Shown piece by piece: positions 1-7,052 of a DNA stretch of 17,172 bases. The position numbers were made by a program, and so were the translations under genes. The notes beneath the pieces are model-generated. The model did not search any database. It was not told where the DNA came from and saw only the letters and a list, made by a program, of their open reading frames with translations. The DNA is from Bacteroidales bacterium UBA4230 (lineage in GTDB: Bacteria > Bacteroidota > Bacteroidia > Bacteroidales > UBA932): the NCBI GenBank assembly GCA_002395605.1, contig DGXO01000028.1, positions 1-17,172 on the forward strand. The letters run 5' to 3'. Within the stretch, counting starts at the first letter, position 1. The number at the start of each line of letters is the position of its first letter.

Positions 1-1133
1 TGGTTTGTCATCACCTCAAAGACTATCCAGTAGTCTATGAAGGAGTCTACGTCCAGGTACTTGGCATAGCCTTCGGCGGGGTCCTTGAAATTCGAACCGT
101 AAAGGGCGTTTGAAACCGTGGCTATGTAGTTTTTGGCATAAGTTTTCTGCTCCTGGGTAATGACCTCAGGGTCCGGATGCTTCACGGCAAAGGGAATATT
201 GTGGTCTTTCCACTGAACTTCGTTGTCCCAGTGGAAGTCAAGTTCAAACAGATAGCCGCCTTTTTCCTCAATGTCAATGCGGTCTCCGTCCACCCTCACC
301 TGCTCTATGAGAAGGTAGTTCCCTACGTGCTTGCCGTTCAGGACCAGCTCTACGCTCTGGCAGCGGGGTGTCCAGGCAAGGCGGGTCATGGAGGAGACCT
401 TCATTGCAACCATGTTCCGCATCATGGTGCGGTCCATGAAGTTTGCAAGGAGCACCCAGCGCTTGTGTTTAGGGAAGCCGAAGATGGAGGCTTTTTCCTC
501 CAGTTTCACAAGATACGGTTTCTTGGGCCAGCTCCATGTTGTATTGCCGCGCCCGCGGATGGAGCAGTTTCTTTCGGCAAGCCCGGGAAGGGTTTCCGTG
601 CCTTTTATAAAGATCTTAGCCCCTACGTAATCCTCTTTTGAGGTTATGGCCTTGCCGCCGTCAGTGTCTATGAAAACCACCGGAAGGCCGGTGTACACCA
701 TCCCCTCCCTGGGCTTTTCCGGAGCCTTCCCCACTACGGCAAAGGACTTGGATGTCATGACGGAATTCTCCCCGCTCCGGATGCAAAGCTTTACCGTACG
801 AACATAATCTTCGTCTACGCTATCGTTCTTCACTATGGCCACATAGCTGCCTGGAGTGGTATCGGCCGAATAAGACTCTAAATGGAACAGCGTTGGAGGG
901 TTTCCGTCAGTTCCTTGAAGCGTAACGGAGTCAAACTTGAAATCAGCGTCTTCAACCTTGAAATGCAGGGGCGCGCTGCCGCCCGGTTCCAGCGTCAGGG
1001 ACATGTCCGTCACCGTAATGGAACGCAGCACCGGGCCGCTGGGCACTTCCTCTTCATGCGGAACAATATCCGGCGCTTTTGTGCAGGCAAACGCCAGCAC
1101 AAAAGCTGCCAGATATGTTATGACGCGTTTCAT
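1..1133 (-). CDS. CotH-fold (CotH kinase family) lipoprotein, C-terminus beyond the window
   Basis: The frame is open from an ATG at 1133 to the left edge, giving 377 residues with no stop, so the gene is partial. Residues 1-17 form a lipoprotein signal (basic MKR, hydrophobic stretch, lipobox AFAC with Cys17). Residues about 20-140 look like a beta-rich domain I cannot name. From about residue 150 the protein matches the CotH family: SIRGRGNTTW around residues 191-200, then KKPYLVKLEEK, KRWVLLANFMDRTMMRN, NGKHVGNYLLIEQV, and FIDYWIVFEVMTN at the edge. The family is named after Bacillus spore-coat kinase CotH; Bacteroidota lipoprotein members have largely unknown substrates, so kinase activity is not claimed. 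It is transcribed away from hicA across a shared 204-base gap. Whether it belongs functionally to the glucan locus is unknown. The family call is fairly sure; the role is not. Confidence 0.85.
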   Translation of the reverse strand, partial: MKRVITYLAAFVLAFACTKAPDIVPHEEEVPSGPVLRSITVTDMSLTLEPGGSAPLHFKVEDADFKFDSVTLQGTDGNPPTLFHLESYSADTTPGSYVAIVKNDSVDEDYVRTVKLCIRSGENSVMTSKSFAVVGKAPEKPREGMVYTGLPVVFIDTDGGKAITSKEDYVGAKIFIKGTETLPGLAERNCSIRGRGNTTWSWPKKPYLVKLEEKASIFGFPKHKRWVLLANFMDRTMMRNMVAMKVSSMTRLAWTPRCQSVELVLNGKHVGNYLLIEQVRVDGDRIDIEEKGGYLFELDFHWDNEVQWKDHNIPFAVKHPDPEVITQEQKTYAKNYIATVSNALYGSNFKDPAEGYAKYLDVDSFIDYWIVFEVMTN

Positions 1134-1182
1134 TTGGGTTTGCTAAGTTAGTCAAATACATCAAGAATTACAATAGCGCTTT

Positions 1183-1212
1183 TTTTCGTCCCTGTATTTG
1201 TGTTTTCGTCCC
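1183..1212 (-). repeat. Direct repeat GGGACGAAAA, two copies 20 bp apart
   Basis: On the minus strand GGGACGAAAA occurs at 1203-1212 and again at 1183-1192, identical in all ten bases and with start points exactly 20 bp apart, close to two helical turns. The nearer copy ends about 50 bp upstream of the cotH-like start codon. That position and spacing suit a direct-repeat operator for an activator of that gene. The repeat is seen directly; the regulatory role is inferred. Confidence 0.4.
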
Positions 1213-1275
1213 ACAATCCGTAGAAACGTATATTCTTTTGTAAGGATTCTTGCTTTTGTATAGGCATTTTACGTT

Positions 1276-1287
1276 CTTGCACGCAAG
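1276..1287. promoter_or_regulatory. Short inverted repeat upstream of the hicA promoter (candidate operator)
   Basis: CTTGC and GCAAG flank a two-base centre, forming a 5-bp-arm inverted repeat about 15 bp upstream of the TTTG -33 element. HicB antitoxins with a ribbon-helix-helix domain typically repress their own promoter through short palindromes, so this is one candidate site. Arms this short can arise by chance. Confidence 0.25.
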
Positions 1288-1302
1288 TTATTTAATAATA
1301 TT

Positions 1303-1335
1303 TTTGGAGTTATAGTACTATTTTTAGTATCTTTG
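1303..1335 (+). promoter_or_regulatory. Bacteroidota-type promoter of hicAB
   Basis: A -33 element TTTG (1303-1306), a 21-base spacer and a -7 element TATCTTTG (1328-1335) match the published Bacteroides consensus TTTG-N19-21-TAnnTTTG in every fixed position. The start codon of hicA follows at 1338, only two bases after the -7 box. Transcription normally begins several bases past this box, so the mRNA would start at or inside the ATG, giving no room for a leader or ribosome-binding site. Confidence 0.7.
1312..1321. promoter_or_regulatory. Perfect palindrome ATAGTACTAT in the hicAB promoter spacer (candidate HicB operator)
   Basis: ATAGTACTAT reads the same on both strands and lies between the -33 and -7 elements, where a bound repressor would block RNA polymerase. 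HicB here has a ribbon-helix-helix C-terminus, a fold that binds such short palindromes and commonly autoregulates toxin-antitoxin operons. The palindrome and its place are seen; binding is inferred. Confidence 0.4.
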
Positions 1336-1337
1336 CA

Positions 1338-1589
1338 ATGAGTACAAAAGAAAAATTGATTGAGCGGTTCAAGTCCATCCCAAGTGACTTTACTTTTGAC
1401 GAGCTGGTAAGGCTGTTCAACCTATACGGTTTTATTGTAGACAATAAAGGGCGGACTTCCGGTTCAAGAGTCCGGTTCAGAAACAATGACCTGTGCTATA
1501 CATGTCATAAACCTCATCCCGGAAGTATTGTCAAAAAAGCAGTACTCGTAGATGTAAAAGCATATTTAACTTTAAAGGGTATTTTATAA
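1338..1589 (+). CDS. hicA: HicA-family mRNA interferase toxin
   Basis: This 83-residue protein has the size and layout of HicA toxins, which have a double-stranded-RNA-binding-like fold and cut mRNA during stress. The family pattern is visible: KEKLIERFKSIPSDFTFDEL near the N-terminus, then a glycine near residue 31, NKGRTSGSRVRF around 36-47, and the histidine motif CHKPHPGSIVKK around 56-67. One of the histidines (His57 or His60) is the probable catalytic residue. The ATG at 1338 gives a protein that begins where HicA proteins usually begin, and no other in-frame ATG exists. hicB follows after two bases, the usual toxin-first order. The pair is AT-richer than its neighbours, as expected for a mobile cassette. 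Confidence 0.88.
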   Translation: MSTKEKLIERFKSIPSDFTFDELVRLFNLYGFIVDNKGRTSGSRVRFRNNDLCYTCHKPHPGSIVKKAVLVDVKAYLTLKGIL

Positions 1590-1591
1590 TT

Positions 1592-1921
1592 ATGGGTAAT
1601 CTCAGATACAAAGGGTACACGGGAAATGTCGAATATCACGAAGAAGGGAACTACTTCTTCGGGCATGTTTTAGGACTGCACAGAGACGGAATTTCATATG
1701 AAGGTTCTTCGGCCGATGAACTGAAGGCCGATTTTGAGGAAGCTATTGACGACTACCTGGAAGGATGCCGCGCAAATGGCGTTGAACCAGAGAAGCCATA
1801 CAGCGGTAAAATTGTCTTGAGAATGTCTTCCGGACTGCATTCCAGCGCTGCGGAAAAAGCAAACGCCATGGGAATAAGCCTGAATGAGTTTATTAATAAC
1901 GCCATCCGTGCAGCATTATAA
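1592..1921 (+). CDS. hicB: HicB-family antitoxin with ribbon-helix-helix domain
   Basis: This 109-residue protein neutralises HicA and probably represses the operon. Residues about 1-62 form the partial RNase-H-like HicB fold, with the family pattern YKGYTGNVEYHEEGNYFFGHVLGLHRDGISYEG shown in part at residues 6-38, followed by a helix (SADELKADFEEAIDDYLEGC). Residues about 72-109 match a ribbon-helix-helix DNA-binding domain: a short strand (GKIVLRMS) and two helices ending in GISLNEFINNAIRAAL. It starts two bases after the hicA stop and ends at TAA 1919-1921, just before a strong hairpin terminator. Both genes look intact. Confidence 0.9.
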   Translation: MGNLRYKGYTGNVEYHEEGNYFFGHVLGLHRDGISYEGSSADELKADFEEAIDDYLEGCRANGVEPEKPYSGKIVLRMSSGLHSSAAEKANAMGISLNEFINNAIRAAL

Positions 1922-1963
1922 CGCCGCCGTGGAGATAAATAAATGATTGTACGCAGTTTACAC

Positions 1964-1997
1964 AAAAACGTCTACCGGAAATCCGGCAGACGTTTTT
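1964..1997. terminator. Bidirectional intrinsic terminator between hicB and the GH16 gene
   Basis: AAAAACGTCT (1964-1973) pairs with AGACGTTTTT (1988-1997), and inside it CCGG pairs with CCGG around an AAAT loop, with one A-C mismatch between the two stem blocks. The A-run on the left and T-run on the right give a U-tract to transcripts from either strand. It can therefore end hicAB from the left and the GH16 gene, the last of the glucan operon, from the right. Confidence 0.85.
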
Positions 1998-2049
1998 AGT
2001 TAAACGGCTGATCCCAAGCACATTAGCCCCACGGGGCAATGGCCGGCAA

Positions 2050-3159
2050 TCAGTCTTTCTGGAATACGCGGACGTAGTCTACTTCATAGACGGCGGGAAG
2101 TTTGGAGTCGTCCATGGTGCCGCCCATATTTCCACCGTATGCAAGGTTGAGCTTGAGGTAGAAGGGGGTGTAGAACGGCCAGTGGTCATAGCCCTGACCG
2201 TCGTTGCTCACCAGAAGGTGCTGTTTTCCGTCAATGTAGAACTTCATCCACTCTGCAGTCCACTCGCAGGCGTACACGTGATACTCAGTTGCGGCGTTTG
2301 AAACGCTTTGCTTATGGGTTTTCTGAGTACCCTTCATGTGGTTGAAGGCGTTGCAGTGGATACTGGAAGAAGAGTAGTTCTTGCCCTGGGTGGAGATGGC
2401 GTACTCCATGATGTCAATTTCACCGTCTCCGGGCCAGGTTGTGAAGTTCTGCGGCATCATCCAAAAGGCGGGCCAGGCGCCGGGAACGTCGGACACCTTC
2501 AGGCGGGCCTCGAACCAGCCGTAGGTCCAGTACTTCTTGGTGTTCATGCGGATGGAGTATATCTTGCCATCTATCTTCTGGGCCTTGATTTTCAAGGAGC
2601 CGTCAGAGATATAGGCAAGGTCCACTCCGCCCTGCTGCTGGGAAACATAGGTCTGAATCTCATTGTTGCCCCAGCCGCCTCCACCGGTTTCGTACCACCA
2701 GTCAGAGGTGGATGGCTTTCCGTCGTTGTTGAACTCCTCCTGCCAGGCAAGGTGATAGCCCTCGGGAATCTCGATGGAAGTTTCGCCCTTCTTGGCGGCT
2801 TCCTGGGTAAGGGTAACCTTCTTGCGGGTTGTGCCGCACTTGATTGTGATTTCCGTGCCGCGCTCCTTGTAAGTGAAGTTTTCGGCCACCTGTACGGTAA
2901 CTGTCGCCGAAGATTCCTTGCTGTATGAAGGGTCTACGCTCACCCATTCTATTCCGTCTTCAGCATACGCCTGGAAGGGGCCGGAGGCCTGGACATCTAA
3001 GGTGAGGACGGTCTCCTGTGCAGGAGCCGAAAGCGAAGACGGGGTTACCTGAACGCTGCCGGTTTCGGCAGGAGTCCCGGTCTCCTTGCCACCGCAGCTG
3101 CACGCTGCGATGGCAAAAAGAACGGGGAAAAAGATGCTCTTAAATGCTCTCATAATCAT
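2050..3159 (-). CDS. GH16 endo-beta-glucanase (laminarinase type), BACON-containing lipoprotein
   Basis: This 369-residue lipoprotein should hydrolyse internal beta-1,3 or mixed-linkage beta-glucan bonds at the cell surface. The N-terminus is a lipoprotein signal (IAAC, Cys20). Residues about 34-120 resemble a BACON domain (VQVTPSSLSAPA, then WVSVDP, ending VTLTQEA). Residues about 133-369 are a GH16 domain: GGGWGNNEIQTY at 160-171, GWFEARLKV at 214-222, AWPAFWMMP at 228-236, and the catalytic ExDxxE motif GEIDIMEY at 246-253, with Glu247 the probable nucleophile, Asp249 the helper and Glu252 the acid/base. The methionine in the motif marks the beta-bulge form of laminarinases. The chosen start overlaps the stop of the upstream gene in an ATGA, which implies translational coupling; a second ATG lies two codons on. 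It is the last gene of the PUL. Exact linkage specificity cannot be read by eye. Confidence 0.9.
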   Translation of the reverse strand: MIMRAFKSIFFPVLFAIAACSCGGKETGTPAETGSVQVTPSSLSAPAQETVLTLDVQASGPFQAYAEDGIEWVSVDPSYSKESSATVTVQVAENFTYKERGTEITIKCGTTRKKVTLTQEAAKKGETSIEIPEGYHLAWQEEFNNDGKPSTSDWWYETGGGGWGNNEIQTYVSQQQGGVDLAYISDGSLKIKAQKIDGKIYSIRMNTKKYWTYGWFEARLKVSDVPGAWPAFWMMPQNFTTWPGDGEIDIMEYAISTQGKNYSSSSIHCNAFNHMKGTQKTHKQSVSNAATEYHVYACEWTAEWMKFYIDGKQHLLVSNDGQGYDHWPFYTPFYLKLNLAYGGNMGGTMDDSKLPAVYEVDYVRVFQKD

Positions 3160-5522
3160 TTTTTAGGACTCAGAGTCATATCAGTTATGGTAATTTCCGT
3201 ACCTGCAGCCATGCGGCCGAAGTCAAAGATAACCATAATTGCCGAATAATCCTGATCCGGAGACACGGGAGCCTTCACATAAAAGATTACGTCGTATGCT
3301 GCCAGTTGTACATTATTGTCGTAGAAGAAAGCATGATTGTTGTCGTCGTTGGCATCGGCAACTTTAATGGTTGCGGTGCCGTCAGTGGAAGACTCAATCT
3401 TGCAGGCAAAACGATACTCGGTAGCAGCGCTTGCAGGGACATCGGCCACAAGCTTTACCTGACCCTGCCACTCTGCGCCGCCAACGCCGTCGGGGACAGT
3501 AAGGGTAACCTTGCCACCTTCAAAGGTGAGCTGAGGGTCAAGACCGCCAGCCCAGTTTGCAGGGCTGAACCAGTGCTCCTTGAAGTACAGGCCGTCGATG
3601 ATGCTGGCACCATATTCATCGCCACCACCCTGTCCGCCGCCGGAAGACTCTCCGGTGATTTCACGGAGGCTGATTCCGGAGATGGTGATTTCGGTTCCGG
3701 CAGCCATACGGCCGAAGTCGAAGATTACCATCACAGCCTCATAGGCCTGGTCGGGGGATACGGGTTCATTCTTGTATGAAACCGTCTCATATGCACCAAG
3801 CTGGACATTGTTGTCGTAGAAGAAAGCGTGGTTGCTGTCGTCGTTGGCATCGGCCACCTTAACAGTAGCTGTGCCATCTGCGGAAGACTCTATCTTGCAG
3901 GCGAAGGAGTACTTCTTTTCGGGATCTGCGGGGATATCGGCCACAAGCTTTACCTGGCCCTGCCACTCTGCGCCGCCAACTTCTGCGGGAACGGTGAGGG
4001 TAACCTTGCCGCCTTCAAAGGTAAGCTGAGGGTCAAGGCCTCCGGCCCAGTTTGCAGGGCTGAACCAATGCTCCTTGAAGTACAGGCCGCCAAGGAGTTC
4101 GTCGCCATAGGTGAATCCGCCCTGGCCGCCGCCGGGATTCTCGCCGGTGATTTCGCGGAGCTCGATATTGGTGATGGTAATTTCTGTACCTGCAGCCATA
4201 CGGCCGAAGTCGAAGATTACCATCACGGCCTCATAAGCCTGATCCGGGGAGACGGGCTCGTTCTTGTAGGAAACGGCTTCAAATGCGGTGAGGGCCACAT
4301 TGTTGTCGTAGAAGAAAGCGTGGTTGTTGTCATCGTTGGCATCGGCAAGCTTTACGGTTGCGGTGCCATCCGTTGAAGACTCTACTGTTGCGAAGAATGC
4401 ATATTTCTTTTCAGGGTCTGCAGGGATATCGGCCACAAGCTTTACCTGGCCCTGCCACTCTGCGCCGCCAACGCCGTCGGGGACAGTAAGGGTTACCTTT
4501 CCGCCTTCGAATGTAAGCTGAGGGTCAAGGCCTCCGGCCCAGTTTGCAGGGCTGAACCAATGCTCCTTGAAGTACAGGCCGCCGAGGAGGTTGTCGCCAT
4601 AGGTGTAACCGCCTTCATCGCCGGGGTTGTCAATAGGTTCGTCTCCACCCTCAACATTGGTGATGATGAACTGCCATGCAATGGGACCGCCGTTATTTCC
4701 GGTAGGAGTGAACCATACCAGAGTGACGGACTTGGCAGCGAATTCCTTTACAAGGAAGCGGGTATCCTTGACAAAGTCGTCGTTGGGGATGTAAGGGAAC
4801 AGGGCGCCGGGCTCGAGGGCCAGGTACAGGTTCTCACCTTCCACCTCAAACTTGAATTTGGAGGTCTGCTGCTGGGCGGGGGCCTGGTAGTCTGCGGTTG
4901 CATCGCCCTTCGCGTCTACGTAAGGAGACACTGTTACGCCGATGTTCACAAACACGGTTCCGGACTCGCCGGGATCGAAGGTGTAGTTTCCGTCAGCGGT
5001 GAAGGTGAGCCTGTTGTCATACACGCCGAAGGCCGCCTTGTCGTTCTTGGGAGCCTTCCACCAGCCGGTGGGATTCTCCACGGATTCACCGCAGGCCATA
5101 TGGGCTTCCGTGAGGCCGTCAATGTGCCAGGGGCCCTTGGAAAGGATGGTGAAATACTTGTCGAAGTTGACGATGGTGTTGTCAATGTGGAAGCTTTTCT
5201 CCACGTAGTCGGGAGAAATGCCGGAAGCGTTCATTATCTGCATGCGAACAGAGTAGTCGCCGGCAGAAGCGAAGATTCTCTTGTATCCGTTGCCGCTCTG
5301 GATATCCTTCCAGGCGCCCTCGGAATTCTGGAACACCCACACCGGGATAATGCCGGTGCTTTCCACGGTAAAGGTTACCTGGTTGGTTTCCTGGTCTACC
5401 GTGATTATGGGCTCGTAGGATGCGGCCTGGGGGACATTGCCCTCTGAAGGATGCACGATGGGCTCCTGGGTGCAGGAGAATGCCACTACGGCCGCAGCCA
5501 AAATCATTAATATCTTTTTCAT
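3156..5522 (-). CDS. Surface glycan-binding lipoprotein with three near-identical C-terminal modules
   Basis: This 788-residue lipoprotein (lipobox AFSC, Cys17) occupies the slot after SusD where surface glycan-binding proteins lie. Residues about 30-115 look PKD-like (an aromatic PVWVF segment, then FASAGDYSVRM). Residues about 118-295 form a second domain with the GPWHIDGLTEAHMACGES segment and a TGNNGGPIAWQFII end, reminiscent of the Bacteroidota module found in glycan-binding lipoproteins. Residues 308-788 are three tandem modules of about 154 residues joined by glycine-rich linkers (GENPGGGQGG, GESSGGGQGGG). Each begins near GLYFKEHWFSPANWAGGL and ends near FDFGRMAAGTEITI, with a jelly-roll-like beta pattern and conserved Trp, Phe and Tyr suited to sugar stacking. 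A CBM4-like fold is my best guess. It starts 12 bases after the susD stop and overlaps the GH16 start. It likely tethers beta-glucan for the GH16 enzyme and SusCD. Confidence 0.8.
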   Translation of the reverse strand: MKKILMILAAAVVAFSCTQEPIVHPSEGNVPQAASYEPIITVDQETNQVTFTVESTGIIPVWVFQNSEGAWKDIQSGNGYKRIFASAGDYSVRMQIMNASGISPDYVEKSFHIDNTIVNFDKYFTILSKGPWHIDGLTEAHMACGESVENPTGWWKAPKNDKAAFGVYDNRLTFTADGNYTFDPGESGTVFVNIGVTVSPYVDAKGDATADYQAPAQQQTSKFKFEVEGENLYLALEPGALFPYIPNDDFVKDTRFLVKEFAAKSVTLVWFTPTGNNGGPIAWQFIITNVEGGDEPIDNPGDEGGYTYGDNLLGGLYFKEHWFSPANWAGGLDPQLTFEGGKVTLTVPDGVGGAEWQGQVKLVADIPADPEKKYAFFATVESSTDGTATVKLADANDDNNHAFFYDNNVALTAFEAVSYKNEPVSPDQAYEAVMVIFDFGRMAAGTEITITNIELREITGENPGGGQGGFTYGDELLGGLYFKEHWFSPANWAGGLDPQLTFEGGKVTLTVPAEVGGAEWQGQVKLVADIPADPEKKYSFACKIESSADGTATVKVADANDDSNHAFFYDNNVQLGAYETVSYKNEPVSPDQAYEAVMVIFDFGRMAAGTEITISGISLREITGESSGGGQGGGDEYGASIIDGLYFKEHWFSPANWAGGLDPQLTFEGGKVTLTVPDGVGGAEWQGQVKLVADVPASAATEYRFACKIESSTDGTATIKVADANDDNNHAFFYDNNVQLAAYDVIFYVKAPVSPDQDYSAIMVIFDFGRMAAGTEITITDMTLSPKK
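3159..4601 (-). repeat. Three tandem ~0.5-kb in-frame coding repeats in the glycan-binding gene
   Basis: The repeat units lie at about 4110-4601 (492 bp), 3615-4109 (495 bp) and 3159-3614 (last unit, no linker). The block encoding LYFKE recurs at 4563-4577, 4071-4085 and 3576-3590. Units one and two differ at about 18 of 154 residues by my count, roughly 88 percent identity, and long stretches are also the same in DNA. This indicates recent duplication, with possible unit gain and loss by recombination. Confidence 0.9.
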
Positions 5523-5534
5523 AATCCTAAGCCA

Positions 5535-7046
5535 TTAATAGTTGTTCTGTACCAGCTCGTAGGTCTTTCCAAGAGTGGAGTCAATAAGGCCCTGAGGGAA
5601 AGGCAGATACTTCTTGCTCTCGCTCCAGGTGTTGGTACGGTATCCGTATGAGTCGGGTTTGAGGACTGAAGTAGCGTCGCCCCAGCGGACAAGGTCCCAG
5701 TAGCGTTTGCCTTCACCCACAAACTCAAGCCTGCGCTCTTCCTTGATGTTGTCAAGGGAAAGGGTCACGGTTGTGCCGGCAATGGCGCGGCTGTGGACGT
5801 CGTTGAGCCAGCCGTCAGCACCGGCAGTGGAGTTGGTGAGGATTGCAAGCTCCGCGGCATTCAGAAGAGTCTCTGAATAACGGTAGATGCGGAGGTTGTT
5901 GTTGAAACGGAGGTCGGCGTCACCGTCGGCATCGGTGTTGGCCTTGTAGGCCACATATTTCTCCAGCCAGATGCCGGTGTCCTGATAACGGTGCTCATAT
6001 TTGTCGCGCAGGCTGGCATCAATGCTCCAGCAGGTAGCGGCACGGCGGGTATCGGCAGCGTCATACATGTCGTATGTTTCCTGACGGACGGGAGCGAAGC
6101 CCCAGCCGGAATCGTGGTCGGAATCACCGTTCCAATTGTACGGAGAGATGAGACGGGGAAGGATGGTGCCGCCTGCTCCGCGTACCCAAGTCCAGTAACG
6201 CTGGCCGCCCACAGACTTGTAACCTATCTCGAATATGGACTCGCTGCCCCATTCTCCGGTTGCCTTGAAGATGTCACCGTAATTCGGCATAAGGGAATAC
6301 TTGCCGGAAGTGATGATTTCCTTCATGTAATCCAGGGCCTTTCCGTAGCGGGTCTCATCTTTCTGGTAAAGGACGGCTTCGGCATAAAGCATATATGCCA
6401 TGGCAAGGGAAACACGGCCGACTTCACTGCCTTCTCGCTTCATGGGAAGGGCGCCAAGTGCGATTGCACCCTCAAGGTCGGCGATGAACTTTGCATAAAC
6501 CTCATCGGCCTGGAACTGAGGGCTGGTGAAGTCACCGGTAAGGTTTTCCTCATAGTAAGGGATGTTTCCCCAGAATTTCCAGAGAATGTTGTAGTAGAAG
6601 ACGCGGAGAACGCGGGCCTGGGCCTCTACGCTCTTGGCGGTCTCGGCGGGCAGGTCTTTGGTCCAGCCGATATAGGTAAGGACGTCGTTGCAGCGTTTCA
6701 CACCGCTGTAGCAGTCGGAAATGATTGAACCAAGGCAATTTGTGGGAAGCGCCTCATAGTTCATCATAAGGTGCCAGAACTCATTGTCGGTCTTGCTGCT
6801 TCCGCCAACCCATATCTGGTCGGCCATAATGTCGGACATTATGTTAAGAGGTGCGTACTGATCTGTCCAGTCGAACCACTCCAGGGGGTCATAGGCAGCA
6901 ACAAGGGCTTCCTGAAGATGGGGTTCCGTGGTAAAATACTCTTCCAGGGGAACGGCGCTGGTGTGTTCCACAGAGAGGAACTGCTTTGTGCAGGCAGAGG
7001 AAAGTGCCACTGCAGCAAGGGCTGCCAGAATAATTTGCTTTCTCAT
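5535..7046 (-). CDS. susD: SusD/RagB-family outer-membrane glycan-binding lipoprotein
   Basis: This 503-residue protein is the lid of the SusCD importer and binds oligosaccharides above the SusC barrel. The signal ends in a lipobox (SSAC, Cys19) followed by TKQFLSVEHTSAVP, a typical SusD start. Other family marks are YDPLEW and NIMSDIMADQIWVGG in the N-terminal third, GVKRCNDVLTYI, ARVLRVFYYNILWKFWGNIPY, the AMAYMLYAEAVLY TPR-like helix, YSETLLNAAELAI, and EERRLEFVGEGKRYWDLVRWG near the C-terminus. The C-terminal LPFPQGLIDSTLGKTYELVQNNY segment is usual in shape. It starts six bases after the susC stop. The symbol is used in the homologue sense only, because the target here is probably beta-glucan rather than starch. 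Confidence 0.93.
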   Translation of the reverse strand: MRKQIILAALAAVALSSACTKQFLSVEHTSAVPLEEYFTTEPHLQEALVAAYDPLEWFDWTDQYAPLNIMSDIMADQIWVGGSSKTDNEFWHLMMNYEALPTNCLGSIISDCYSGVKRCNDVLTYIGWTKDLPAETAKSVEAQARVLRVFYYNILWKFWGNIPYYEENLTGDFTSPQFQADEVYAKFIADLEGAIALGALPMKREGSEVGRVSLAMAYMLYAEAVLYQKDETRYGKALDYMKEIITSGKYSLMPNYGDIFKATGEWGSESIFEIGYKSVGGQRYWTWVRGAGGTILPRLISPYNWNGDSDHDSGWGFAPVRQETYDMYDAADTRRAATCWSIDASLRDKYEHRYQDTGIWLEKYVAYKANTDADGDADLRFNNNLRIYRYSETLLNAAELAILTNSTAGADGWLNDVHSRAIAGTTVTLSLDNIKEERRLEFVGEGKRYWDLVRWGDATSVLKPDSYGYRTNTWSESKKYLPFPQGLIDSTLGKTYELVQNNY

Positions 7047-7052
7047 GATTGC

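Larger units (their letters stand above)
1134..1337. other. Divergent AT-rich intergenic region between the cotH-like gene and hicA
   Basis: This 204-base gap separates the leftward cotH-like gene from the rightward hicA gene. It holds a convincing Bacteroidota promoter for hicA, two short palindromes that could bind HicB, and a 10-base direct repeat on the cotH side. For the cotH-like gene only a weak -7 candidate is visible (TGTATTTG on the minus strand at 1153-1160, one mismatch to TAnnTTTG) and no matching -33 element was found. The stretch is clearly richer in A and T than the glucan locus. Confidence 0.7.

Noticed and set aside
177..641. Plus-strand frames at the left edge
   Set aside because: They are antisense to the cotH-like gene, whose CotH motifs run without a break through this stretch to the window edge.
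3159..4601. CRISPR array or non-coding satellite as explanation of the long repeats
   Set aside because: The units are about 492-495 bp, in frame, free of stops and encode a folded-looking module with Gly-rich linkers. They lack the short repeat-spacer layout of CRISPR.
4560..5447. Open plus-strand frame of 295 codons opposite the glycan-binding gene
   Set aside because: It lies wholly antisense to a convincing lipoprotein gene, has no recognisable motif or start signal, and similar open antisense frames recur across the repeats because of biased codon use on the real strand.
5991..6728. Open plus-strand frame of 245 codons opposite susD
   Set aside because: SusD motifs are continuous on the minus strand through this stretch. 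The plus frame shows no recognisable domain.
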